Origin: Plicaturopsis crispa FD-325 SS-3 | Lineage: Eukaryota > Basidiomycota > Agaricomycetes > Amylocorticiales > Amylocorticiaceae | Length of the DNA stretch: 26,245 nucleotides | Direction: 5' to 3' | Assembly (NCBI GenBank): GCA_000827205.1 | Contig: KN832554.1 | Span: 3,078,421 to 3,104,665, forward strand | Shown here: one piece after another, positions 1-10,856 of the stretch | How positions within the stretch are numbered: position 1 is the first letter of the stretch | How the letters are laid out: every line of letters begins with the position of its first letter | Program-made: the position numbers and the translations under genes | Notes under the pieces: generated by a model | Seen by the model: the letters and a program-made list of their open reading frames with translations, nothing else | What the model was told of the DNA's origin: nothing | Database searches by the model: none

Positions 1-937
1 TGCACGTTGCTACCCGCTCGCGCGTCCCTGCCCATCCACGCTGAGTCAACACGTCCCGTGCCTGGCCCATATGTACGACTGACGACACTCAAGCACAACC
101 GTGGGTCCTCGAGTCGCTGCTGGCGAGCCTGACTCGTTGCCAGGTGTGTGCCCTTCGTGTCCTTCCTTCCTCTCGTGCCGATTTTCATGCCCTTCTCTCG
201 TAGATGTGTGCGCTTTCACAAGGTGCACACCCTAGTCGGGTCTTTCACAAGCGTGTCTCCTGCATGCACGGATTGGTCGGTGGTCCCCGCACTGTTATAT
301 GCTCATTGTCCTTCAAGCTAGAACTACGGTGATCTATGCTTGCATAAGGTAAGCATACATATTTTTTACATTGCAAGTAACTGATGTGGTCCTTGTGTAG
401 GTTTGGTTACCTACATCCCTTCTGCCTGCCATATGTCCCTGAGATTTAGTGTAGCCTCATGTATTGGTGTATCCCTGAGCATGAATATACTGCATTTGCC
501 TCACTTCTGCCTGCTTGATCATGAGTGCAATGTGTACAATTATGTTCTCATTTGATGCAGATGGTGGATACTTCAGTCTAAGTACATCCAAACTTCAGTA
601 AATCAGTGTCACATTGAGACAGTAAATTTGTTCTCATTAGCTCTACCTATGGTCCTAAATACTTGCCTAAATACTTGCCCAAAAACACTCTTAATATGAT
701 CCTAATTTAAGTCTAATTCTGTGCTAATAAGAGGGGGGGCTAGCTTAAAACCTCTAATTCTAATCTTATGCTAAAATTTCCTAAATCCTGATATTTAGGC
801 CTAAGTAACTCTGATTAGGATTTCAGGTTTTTCCTGATGATATGTGTTCGGAATGTCGGACGCCGCAGACGCGGCAAAATCATGGAAACACCGAAATCTA
901 ATCTTCCCCGCGTAGCAATCAATATACTATATGTACT
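1..937. other. Gene-poor, partly AT-rich left flank
   Basis: No convincing coding region was found on either strand. The first 300 bases are mixed in composition. From about 540 to 840 the sequence is AT-rich, with repeated CCTAA/CTAAT words and a 13-bp tandem repeat (CCTAAATACTTGC-like, around 653-680). A possible intron (349-400) is discussed under findings. Confidence 0.5.
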
Positions 938-1213
938 TACTGTATAGATTCGACCTTAGGTTCGTCGATTATTTTTGTGACCTCGGTCACGCTAAGTTCG
1001 GAGGTTTGTTGGGCACTTTTGGCTGTGACCCAGGTTCATTTCAGCCACAATTTCGCCAAAATTAGCAATTTATTTCATTTTAAATGAAAATTTAATACAT
1101 TTTGTCACAATTTCAGTTCGTGGGCCAAGTTTCAGTGGGACAGTCACGCGAAATAGGTTCAGTTCGGGACCCTGCGTGACGCGTGACAAACTTGAGGTCG
1201 AATCTATACAGTA
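938..1213. mobile_element. Foldback MITE, probably Tc1/mariner-like
   Basis: A 19-bp perfect terminal inverted repeat is visible: TACTGTATAGATTCGACCT at 938-956 and its reverse complement at 1195-1213. It continues imperfectly for about 12 more bases. The outer TA on each side could be a TA target-site duplication, as used by Tc1/mariner elements, leaving an element of about 272 bp. The interior is AT-rich and loosely palindromic around 1070-1090, so it could fold back on itself. It has no coding capacity and so is non-autonomous. The superfamily is inferred only from the TA ends. Confidence 0.75.
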
Positions 1214-2486
1214 CTCTACGTTCGACGTTCCTCCACCTTCGTTCAACCGCCGTCAAAACCGATGAAGCAATGACCGCTGGTCTACACCGACTTGTCACTG
1301 GTCATACAGTGTGCTGTAAGATTAATTCTTGTGTAACGGTGCTAGCGGATTGAACCTCTTTATTCATACCAGTCATCCATCCGAGTCTTGGGAAGGAGAC
1401 TCTCTTTGCACTGCGAATCCAGGGGAGTTAACTGGCAGTGAGTAGGCCCTAATGGTACTACATTACTCTCACTTATCCACTTACACGTCGTCCTGTGGCC
1501 AGTCAGATACTGTAACGAATCCAATACAACAAACAACTTCGAATTCCGAGGTGGCACGCCCTGCCCGTAACACGAGTTGGACGACCGTGATTCCGGCGAC
1601 AACAAACGAGGAAAGGAGACGGTACACATCCTCAGGCTGAGGCTAGAGAATACCTGCATGTTCCAGATGTAAGTACCGTATTTTACCGCAGTGCTTGCTA
1701 TACTGCATGACCGTTGACTTCAATGCTGTCATATCCGGACTACCTGTCGCTAAAGTATCACCCTCCGATGCCCCAGCTCAATCGTGGTCCCTCCGCGCAT
1801 GATACATGTAGCGCATCTCTGTCACGGTGGTGCGCTCAGCAATAGCAATGGAGAGCCTCGGAACAGCGGCATTCATTTCAGTGAGCCCAACCTCCGAGTG
1901 GAGCCCGCACCCCTCATTTTAAACGTTCTACCAAGGTATTCACAAGGCCAATGTACGCTGTTCCACAATTCTGCTTGATGATACCCGAACCTTGCTGCCG
2001 CCGACGCGTAGCGGCAGCACAAACTCGAATGTGGCGCACACCCGCGGTTCACGAAGAATAGCGGATATTGAGAATTGAATATCATTATTTACATGTGCAT
2101 ACAAATCCACTTCGAAAGAACCAGGGAAAAGGAATAAAAGTGAGGCGGCAAGTCGAGCTCACTGACGACGACAGCGAGGACGGAGTCACCGACGCGCTCG
2201 AGCGCGGCGAGTCGCGCGCTCGCGACAGGCAAAGGCGGGGCGGCACCGTGCCGCACGGCACGCCATCAATCAGTACCTGATGGGCAGTTAGCGTGCTGCC
2301 CTCACTCAAAATTTGACAAGTGCTCACAAGAGATATTGAGGAATTATTGGGAGACGCGGTACGTACGTCAAACGCTGGCTACTTAGCCAGGCGATAGGGG
2401 GGTCGATAGCAAGGCTAACTAGCCACGATATGCGGGAATCACAGGTGATATACTAGAATGTACCAATACTTCAAAAATCCTCTCGG
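1214..2486. other. Intergenic, no gene recognised
   Basis: Only short open frames occur here and none resembles a known protein or extends through plausible splice sites. The right part must include the 3' untranslated region of the minus-strand F-box gene. A perfect 9-bp-stem hairpin lies at 1993-2019 and a GC-rich patch with short palindromes at 2195-2265. Confidence 0.5.
1993..2019. repeat. Perfect short inverted repeat (hairpin)
   Basis: TGCTGCCGC (1993-2001) and GCGGCAGCA (2011-2019) are exact reverse complements separated by a 9-base spacer containing ACGCGT. It lies in non-coding DNA with no T-tract, so it is not a terminator of bacterial type. The role is unknown. Confidence 0.6.
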
Positions 2487-4051
2487 CTATACCCATAGAT
2501 GTTTGACTGTACCCATGGTGCCACTCCGTCCTGGAATTGCAATGCGGTGTACTGTGAATCTGAGCCAGGGATCCAACTCGTACCTGTCCCATACCGAGGA
2601 TACGGACACGAGTTTGAGCCTGGCCAAGCTTTTGGCTAAGGATTCTGCAAACTGCACGTAGGGCTCCATGAAGCGGCGGCTGGCAGGTATAAAAGCCTTC
2701 ACGTCGACCACAGAGATTCGGACTTCGCGTAGATGCACGAGGCGAGATAATGTGTCGCTCATGATTTCCAGGGGCACGAGCGGTACGGGATAGCTATTTC
2801 GGACCCCGTAGTTGCTGTCTTGTAGTTCGAGAAAACGCAGTTGAGGGCACGCGGATACGACTTCCTGCACTAACTCCAAACTTGGCGGAAGCGAGAGCGA
2901 AACCGCTAGACTGACGAGCTCCGGCATCTGAGCAGCGCATCGTACGAGTCGTAGCGCGTCCAGAGGCGATAAAGGGCGCAGAGAGGGCCAATATGCCATA
3001 ACACCACTCGTGAGACCAGGGTCGTCCCTGAAAGCCGAAACTCGGAGTGATGTAAGGCTGCGAGGGAGATTTTCGAGGATGCAATCATGGGGAAGACCGG
3101 AGACGTTCGAAAGAGCAAGTGAGCGTAGATTCGGAAGGGAATGTGGAGTGGCTGCCGCAATTGGAATATAGACAAAGGGAGGCGTCTGCCGCCAAGGTCC
3201 ATCACAATGAACGGAAAAGTTCATGTGCAACGTGTGGAGGACAGGCATGTTCACGATAACGGCGGGTAAAGACATTGGCTCGAGGGGAGGATGGTCAGTC
3301 ATCGTCAATGATTTGAGGCATGGCCATCTGAGTGTGGATAATGCAGAGAACTTGCAGAGGTCGCCAGCAGTTTCAAGTTCGTGCAGAGATGCGGAAAGGT
3401 GGCGCAGATAAAAAGCCACATTCTGACATTCCTCCTCGTTGTCGATTTCTCCACGAGGAGGGAAGTTGACGGAGAGGACCAAACGGCGAAGCATGGTGAA
3501 ATGAGAGAAGGCTGGAAGACGGCATCCATCCAGCCGAGCACCCTCAATGCACAGTGCCTCTAAGCTGGGGGCGCCGAGCGCACTCTGGAGAAGTGTGTTC
3601 ATAGGTCGACCGGAGAAGTTGAGGACGAGGGTACGTAGCGCCGTGAACGTCGGCAAGAGGCCAACGTATTGAGTGATGTCTATACGGGTGCCTTCTTCGT
3701 CATCATCCCGCATAACCTGATCGCGAAGATGGGCTATCCTATCTCAATGTCAATATATGGCTGCAGAAAGGCATGTAAGATATTCAACCAGAAGGCATAC
3801 CTGATATATCGCCGTAGCGATTGAGGCCAGGGCCCGCGCGGCCAGCAATACACGTCACGGAAGATCCATGGAAGTGTCTGATCCCTGAGGCCTTTGCATG
3901 TCAATGAAAGGGGGAGGAGGGCCCGAGCAGGATTTCTAGGAGTTCTGTATGGCTGGCCATGCGGTGGAATGGTCGTCTGTATGAGGGCCTCCAGCACCAT
4001 CGTAACAACATCGACATCCAGGTTTATAAATGAAGAGGATATCGAGGCCAT
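2487..4051 (-). CDS. F-box-like / leucine-rich repeat protein
   Basis: Two exons, 4051-3801 and 3738-2487, joined by a 62-nt intron (GTATGC donor, phase 2), give 500 aa. The N-terminus has an F-box-like segment (about residues 10-70) containing LPLSLTCKGLRD and a following WIFRDVY. The remainder carries irregular leucine-rich repeats such as LRTLVLNFSG, LRRLVLSV, LRSLALSNVSG and LRFLELQD. Proteins of this kind usually act as substrate receptors of SCF (Skp1-Cul1-F-box) ubiquitin ligases and are highly expanded in Agaricomycetes. The target is unknown. The ATG at 4051 was chosen because it begins directly before the F-box-like helix. The next minus-strand gene ends 322 bp upstream. The F-box itself is weak, so the LRR part is the surer call. 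Confidence 0.8.
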
Positions 4052-4373
4052 GTATCGAGAGCGCTTGCTGCAAAGGACAAGTATGTCAGTGGACTACTCA
4101 AGACGAAAGTGCGGCAGCTTACTTGGGCGGGTCAGCAAACACCGATCGATGATCTCTACAGTATTGATTGCGGACGCAGATCGAATAGATCTATATCCCT
4201 GGCAGAAGGACTGGGCTGCTGAGAATATATATCAGGGATAACTTATCAGTAGCAGGACAAGGAAAGTTGGTCGATTGTGGTCCAGGCGGCCCTTATAGTA
4301 CACGTGTACACATACAAGTACACGATGATTGTCGTAAAACCCCGATACAAGGCCCAGTGCGTAGACTTATAAG

Positions 4374-5691
4374 TTAGTACCACTGACCGGCCGCAAGGAC
4401 ACGGTTCACAGCAGCACCTTTGGCATGCACCAGATTCTGTGGTAGTTCGTCAGCGTAGAGCAAATTATCGCTTGAGACTTTTTGATACTTACCGCGCGTG
4501 CGATAGCTGCAGCCTGCATGATATGTTGTCATTAGTAGGATGGGCGTATCCAGAATTACACTGATAAGACTCGCCAGCGCTGCTTGCTCTCCCGCAGCCA
4601 TAGCTAGAGTCTTGTCAGCGACACTGTGCCATAAAATAAATGTAGAGATATACCTTCTCTTTCCTCTGGTGTTTCCGACAATCGTACCAGCTCGGTCATC
4701 TTGGCAGCCATCGTGTCAGGCAGGCACCACCGTTGTTGTATCTGGCTACCACTAGGCCTTTTGAACTGGAGGAAGAAATAGCGGCTGTCATAGAAGCATA
4801 GTGTGGATCCTTCCTGAATGCACCAGGGATCGTTATGGTCCAAGAATTCTTCGAGGGTCTAGGGACAAGCGTCTGTGTTAGCATTGCACATGAACGTTTG
4901 AATCCGTAACTAGAAAGTACCTTTCGCAGGAGACTGTCCTCCTCCGCCGAATCACCGAGTAGATGGTATGCGAAACCGCGTTCGAACTGGTATATATGCG
5001 ATCCTTCGTGACCAAACAAGATCCCGGTGAGGCCCAGGTCGAAGTTCGGAACGGTTTTGCGGAGCCCGTTGGCCGCGTCTATGTAGCGTTGTTCCATGTG
5101 CGCCGTCCATCCGCCTCGATTGTCTAGCTTGATGAACCATTGCGGGTCTTTCTCGACAGGAAATGACACGAATTTCGCTTTGACTTTCCCGTTCGTGCCA
5201 GCGAGATGTTCGTAAATATTACGGTTCAGCCGGGTATCGAAATGAACTGCCAATGAAGGGCATGGGTCAAAGAGCGCATCAGTAGACAAAGGTAATATTG
5301 CAGAACGCACATTTGCTCGTGTATTTGTTCCGTAAGACCCATACTTCATTGTTACTGTCAATACTATTGAGAGGCGATTTAGCCAACGCCGACAAGTCAA
5401 AGATATGAGCCCACCTAATCCACGCTATCTGCATGGCCGACATGTTCTGGATAGTAGATATCAAAGACGGGGGCATTTTCTCAGCAAAGAAACGTCGTCC
5501 GACGCCTATGTAATACGAGTCGGCGTCAGAGCCAAAGAGGACGACTTTCGCTGCCAGTGCCATATTATTGTGAAGTGAAACTGAAGGGGGCGGGAAGAGG
5601 CACGACGCATACCTCGCGAGTCCTTATAAGTAGGCACGTACCCGTGCACTGCAGTGCCTCCCTCAGGTGTGTGCCTGAAGATATCCGACAT
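4374..5691 (-). CDS. Conserved-looking fungal protein of unknown function, 8 exons
   Basis: Proposed exons: 5691-5613, 5550-5415, 5354-5311, 5246-4921, 4858-4654, 4603-4560, 4513-4493 and 4436-4374, giving 305 aa. Introns are 46-64 nt with good donors (GTATGC, GTGGGC, GTGCGT, GTACTT, GTATAT, GTAATT, GTAAGT), and all phases agree. I do not recognise the family. Visible features are repeated short aromatic segments (AWIS..EVWVLRN; KFVSF..QWFIKLDN; GILFGHEGSHIYQF) that suggest a small beta-repeat fold. The C-terminus is alanine-rich and helical, ending VNRVLAAGQWY. No signal peptide or membrane segment is evident. Exon 7 is only 21 nt. The 60-nt intron 5355-5414 is a multiple of three, and its retention would keep the frame, so that junction is the least certain. 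The start at 5691 is a reasonable but unproven choice. Confidence 0.7.
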
Positions 5692-7161
5692 TGACAGTTC
5701 CGCTGTGACACCGTTCAGCCAACGTGATCACACAGCTTGAGTCTGCTCGACAGGGACAAACGGGGAAATTTAATGAAGGAGGACGCTTACAGAATGCGAT
5801 TCGAGAGTAGGCAGGTGTATCTTGCCGGAATAGTGAAGACCAAGTTGGAGGCGACGATTTACCTTGTGATAAGTGCGTACGGAAAGCGGAAAAGCAGACC
5901 CGGGGAGTGAGTCTCAGTTCGCAGCCTTATAAACACCGTCTTAGCAGGAGCCAGATGAAGCCCACCAAAGCCGAGTTGCAAGTTTTAGCACCCATTTTCG
6001 AAGATGCCCATGCTGTCAAAACCTCACCTGTACTAGGCGCGCGAATGCAAGTTATACCGAGTCTGTACTAGCCCACGCAGTGGCATTTGCAAGGCGGGTT
6101 CCTCCCCCCAAGTTTGCAGGAAAGCTCTTTGCTTTGCTTGACACATGAGTTCGTTAACCGTGATAGACCGTGATAAGCGAGCACTCAAGCATGCACATCA
6201 TAGTCTAGCGCAAATGAAAACCGTTTGCCAAAACTGTCTCGCGTTCGTAGATTCGACATTCGCCTTTGAAGTTGGAATCATAAAATAGGTGTGCCGATGT
6301 CGAGTGACCAGGTTGTAAGGCGAATGTTAGGTCCAGACGGTGAGATGGCAACATGTCGCGTAGTCGCGGACGAGGAGCAATGAAGTGTGGCCACGATCGG
6401 AGAAGAAGAAATGCTTGATGCCTAATTCAAGATGATAGGCCAACCAAGGATGGGCATCGAGTGAACTGAGGACCCTGATGAGGAGAGGACTTGGAAAGCA
6501 AGGTCCCAATGTCGGTAGCCCGCAAGGTTTAGAGAAATGCATCGTCGGAAGGACTTATTTCTGCACATCGGCATGATTAGCAAAATGCAGTCTGGCTAGG
6601 CCTAAAGACCTAACAAGCAGTAAGCATTCCCGAGCGAATCTTCCAGTGCCACTCGAGGGACTCACGGGTTGTGCACGGGTACCGGGACTGCACCGTGCAT
6701 TCAGCTCTTCGGTACCGTGCGGTCTGCAGGGCAAAGTGCTCATCAAACCGTAGCTTGAGCATTGATTGCGATCGCGTAGATAATAGTAGATACACCGTGT
6801 GAGAGGAGTGTGAGAGGACGCTCCGCAAGTTAAGCACTAGGTGTTCTTAGAGCGACAATCCGGCCGTCGTTGGCCGCCGACTGTGCAGGTGGACTGCGGT
6901 AGTCAGATAGAGATAAGTCCATCAGGACAGCGAGGAGCACTTGAGCCTTGAGGCCTAGGATTGATTGAATTGCAAGTGAAGCAGCATGTAGCAGCGGGCG
7001 ATGCAGATGGCGGTGGAGGACAGAAGAGGACAGACCGCTACAAACTCCGTTGAGCCCTACCGTAGAAAACAAGGGGCTCGCAACATCCGCGTCTTTCTCT
7101 TCCCCATGCTGGTTTTTACCACCACAGTGCTCTGTTTATCTATCTATTGCCTCTTGCAACG
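5692..7161. other. Divergent intergenic region, no gene recognised
   Basis: This 1.47-kb stretch separates a minus-strand gene from a plus-strand gene and so must hold both upstream regions. Small open frames here look random. A TATAAA at 5928-5933 lies far from both starts. The last 80 bases before 7162 are pyrimidine-rich (TCTTTCTCTTCCCC), as is common for fungal core promoters. Confidence 0.5.
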
Positions 7162-10100
7162 ATGAGCGCAGCCCAATCACGCTCAGGGCACTTGCCGTCG
7201 ACGTCGGACAGATCTCGTAGCCCCACTGCACGCCATGGATCAGGTATGGACAACCAAATCAACACTGCGTTTCGCATTTACTGTCTTGAATACTGATGCT
7301 CCATGGGTGTCCATCAGCCCGTCCTACTCCTAGTCGCGCTGAGACAGACAGAATACTGTCTTACTACCAGTCTGCGGACGCAGACAGCTCGCCGCTGGAT
7401 CATCTCGTGCCAGAGGATGGTGACCATGAATACAAAGGGGCTGCCTCGTCGTCTTCTACGCGTCCTCGATTGGTTCGCAGTCCTTCGACATCGTCTTCGG
7501 AGTATTCACCACAGGAGGAGTCTACCGTGAAGTTGATCGCCAAGAAGAAGAAATCAACCAAAGCCCCCACATCTACTCACCGCCGCAACACGCCCTCCGA
7601 GGGAGGCTCCGACCGACGACGTCTTCATATAGTACAGATGGGACAAAATAGCAGCCGCGATGCACGCTCAGAAGCAGGAAGTGTACAACACGAGAGTTCT
7701 TCTAATAGCGAGGGTTTGCGATCGAGGAGGGGTGTTGACAGCGGCCTCGCGCTCGTGGCTCCCCCTGACGCGTCTCCGAAGACGTACAGTTACCTCACTC
7801 CACCACTAAGTACTGCGACAAATTCGAGGCCGAAGTCGCTCAGTGGCACAACCCCTGAACGCGACGTGTCAGCGGACGATACTCGCTCCGCGCATCACCA
7901 CCACCGTTCTGCTTCAGAGGCAGTGTCCTCTGCCGCGACCGTTGGCCACAAACCACCAAGAGAGATCGGCGTCGTAGGAACGAGTGGGCTCGGGGCGCCT
8001 AGTGACTCCCTACCACAGCTCACGCCCAACTCGCAATTGCAGCCACCCTTATTCCAAATCCCGCAATCACGTTCTCCTTCGCCAGGCGCAGCATCGCACG
8101 ACTCTCACTCTGAATCCTCTCGCGGTCGCCAGCTATTGCCACTCGTTGGGCAATCACAGCCCATCCTTACGCCTGAAATCGGACAGAGCAAACAGATTGA
8201 CGACCCTGTGGCGGCCCCAGTCACAGTAAACCTGAGCAACACGCAAATGGACCAGCTGGCATCGTCGCGTACTCGAAGTAACTCTCGTGGCCTTGCTTCT
8301 ACATCTTCAACAGCGCCTTCGCAGAACCCATACCTCCACTATGAACCAGGCGTTCACTCGACAGCAGGTCCCCTTCCACCGCCTCCGCGCGCCCTTTTCA
8401 ACATTGATTCAACATCGCCACCGCCACCACGCCCACCACGCCTCCACTCACCCAACCCGTCTCATACAGGGACGAGGCGAAGAGGCGACACGGAGCCTGT
8501 CAAGCAGGCATTGCAATTTCCTCCTACTTACAAGAATGCCATACCGGAAAAGCCGTCTCTGAGCTCGTTGGCTAGCGTCAATAGTAGCAAAGCTGGGTCA
8601 GAGAAAATGGAGCGGTCAAGAAGTGCGGATCGTCGTGACTTCCGGTCAGAGTACGTCTCACGAACCTACGTTCTTTTTGTGTTCTAATTGTCCTGTTTCG
8701 TCAGATCTGGCGCAGATTCGCCGTCCGGGGAGCCGGTGTCTACGGCGAAACATACACGCGAGGGTGCATTTCCACCGTCAACCCTTTACACGAAACACCT
8801 TGCACTGTCTCCAACTCAATCCACTTCTGTAACCCCTCCAATCGCCATACCAAACGCTACTCCTCGTGCTAGCAACATTGCGCATCCACACAAAGAAATG
8901 TCTATGGACGAGCTCATGGCAGACGTGACGGACGCGATAGACGAAGTCGGTATCATGCGCGGGCAGGATGTTCCTCCGCCAAACATCATCGAGCCTCCCC
9001 GCGAGGACGAGGTAGATGAGCGTCCTGCGCTGGATATCAGGCGTCAGGAGAGCTGGGTCAGTCAAAGATCTGAAGTGATGTCACGCTCCTCATCGGATGA
9101 CGGTGGTCGGCTCTCTGTCGATTCTGAGGGGTCTTTGGGGCGTGTCACCTCTGCGTCTCCACCCTCCTCATACCATGAAAAGGATGGCGTCTCGACCAGT
9201 CTGACGAGGAAGCACTCTACGCGAGACGCGCTGTTGAAACGGTTCTCATCTCTTCCACGCACACCTTCCGTGAAGTCCTCGAACCGCTTGTCCTCTAGTA
9301 CACGATCTGCTCAGACACCGTCGCCACCTATCGTCCCCCCATCCATCGTAACACCACCCCATCGACAGGTTCAGCGCGAGAAAATCAGAACGGCGTGGCC
9401 TGCTGCGATGTCGTGCAGCGACGTCCTTGCGAAGCGCAGCTCAGCTGACCGGTCTAGGGCCTACGCGGAGAAAATCAACGAGTTGTGGATGTGTGACTGT
9501 GGGCTCGGAGATTGGGTGGCGGAAACTCGGTATAGAGGTGCGGTGTATCGTTGAGCTTATCCACGGATAGCACTCAACGGTCGATGACGTAGCTGCCAAC
9601 CCACACCGCGCTTCTAAGAACGCCAGACTGGGTCCTCCAGCCTCCAAGCCTATGCGGCATGTGTCCCGCTCTTCGATGGCGTCGGAAGCAACGTTCCCAC
9701 GTCGACCGGACGCGTATGCCGCTACCGACCTCTCATCCCATCCGAGCGAGGATTCTGTTCCGACGAGTGCACCGCCTCTACCTTACCCGTCCTTGGCGAC
9801 CGCACCTCCTCCGCAGCCTTCCCGGAGCTCTACTCTTGGGACTCCTCTCGTCGGTTCACGCTTGACAATCCAGCCGCTGAACGCGAAATCTGGAGGAGGG
9901 TTCTTCGCCTCGTTGGGCAGAAAGACCAGCGTCGTCAGAAAGACCGGCCCCACCAGTCCGACGACCTCATCCTCATCCGAACGACGGGTTCTCACAAAGC
10001 AACCTCCCACGGAGCCTGCACCGCGTCCGGTAAACATATCCTCTGCGCCTTCCGTCCCCGGCGGCCCGCGCGCACCGCCAAACAGGATGCTGCGCTCGCA

Positions 10101-10383
10101 GACGATCATGATCTCGCCGTTCCAGTCCAATGCCGCTACCGGTAACCACCGGAACACCTCGATGGTGCGGCGCCCGAGCATGTTCGGGGCGGCGAACTCG
10201 GACCCTGTCATCAACATCGAGCGCGATCCGGAGTTCACGCGCCAGGTCGATAAGCTTGCGGACTTGCTGCCGCAGGCAGACAGGAGCGTGCTCGCCGGAT
10301 ACCTGAGGCGCGCGGGGCAAGACATACTAGCCATAGGCCAGTACCTCGAGGATGAGAAGAATGGCACTATCCGGGTAAATTGA
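7162..10383 (+). CDS. Large disordered protein with C-terminal CUE/UBA-like segment
   Basis: Four exons, 7162-7243, 7318-8650, 8705-9529 and 9627-10383, sum to 2,997 nt (998 aa). Introns are 74, 54 and 97 nt. The short first exon begins MSAAQSRSGH and joins in phase 1 to a frame open from before 7318. Most of the protein is rich in Ser, Pro, Thr and Arg, with poly-Pro stretches, and looks disordered. Two islands look conserved: residues about 727-747 (KINELWMCDCGLGDWVAETR) and the last 45 residues, with a LADLLPQADRSVLAGYLRRA helix pair followed by a third helix (DILAIGQYLED). That pattern resembles CUE/UBA ubiquitin-binding folds, which would suggest a regulatory or adaptor protein; this is inference. 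The exon 3/4 junction (97-nt intron) is the weakest. The gene ends tail-to-tail with HEI10, 473 bp away. Confidence 0.8.
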
Positions 10384-10856
10384 CGGGGTTGGCTGGTCTG
10401 CGCCCTGTGTATCATGCATGTACAGGTGAAAACAAATCTTGGTCAACTCTCTTTTCGAACTCGTCTTGGACTACTTTCCCGCTTTCATTCGCTTTCATTC
10501 AGTTGTGCGCGATCATACAAACAAGCAAGTCATGTATACCTACTATCATACAGAACACGCAGACACATACGATTTATACGATTTACTAATGTTACATCTA
10601 TGATCTCTTCCATCCGTCCATGAATGTGAGGTGAAGCCCGAATATTGAAACAAAAAAAGGATACAACATGTTCGACGTCCGTTTCGTCCTAGTCCGAAAG
10701 AAATGGCAAAGAAAGAGAGCATGCAGGCTACTTACTACCTTAGTACACCAGCGCCCGTGGGTCTAAATCCACTCGTGAGGCGTGTAGGTGCCGGAGGCGG
10801 GAAAGCTACACCGCCATTCAAAAATCTAAGCCATCACTTCGCTCACGAGCAATGCC
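10384..10856. other. Tail-to-tail intergenic region
   Basis: This is shared 3' flank between the plus-strand disordered-protein gene and the minus-strand HEI10 gene. It holds a small tandem duplication (CGCTTTCATT repeated near 10480-10500) and two similar ACGATTTA words near 10568-10585. No coding region is supported. Confidence 0.5.

Noticed and set aside
640-830. Many CCTAA words, suggestive of telomere-like repeats
   Set aside because: They are not in a regular (CCCTAA)n array, and the words are scattered in AT-rich DNA.
5581-5612. A 32-nt intron in the unknown gene
   Set aside because: Phases fit but it is too short for normal splicing. The next acceptor gives a 62-nt intron with the same phase, typical of the window.
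9783-10415. Minus-strand 210-codon open frame
   Set aside because: It is antisense to the last exon of the disordered-protein gene and has no recognisable content.
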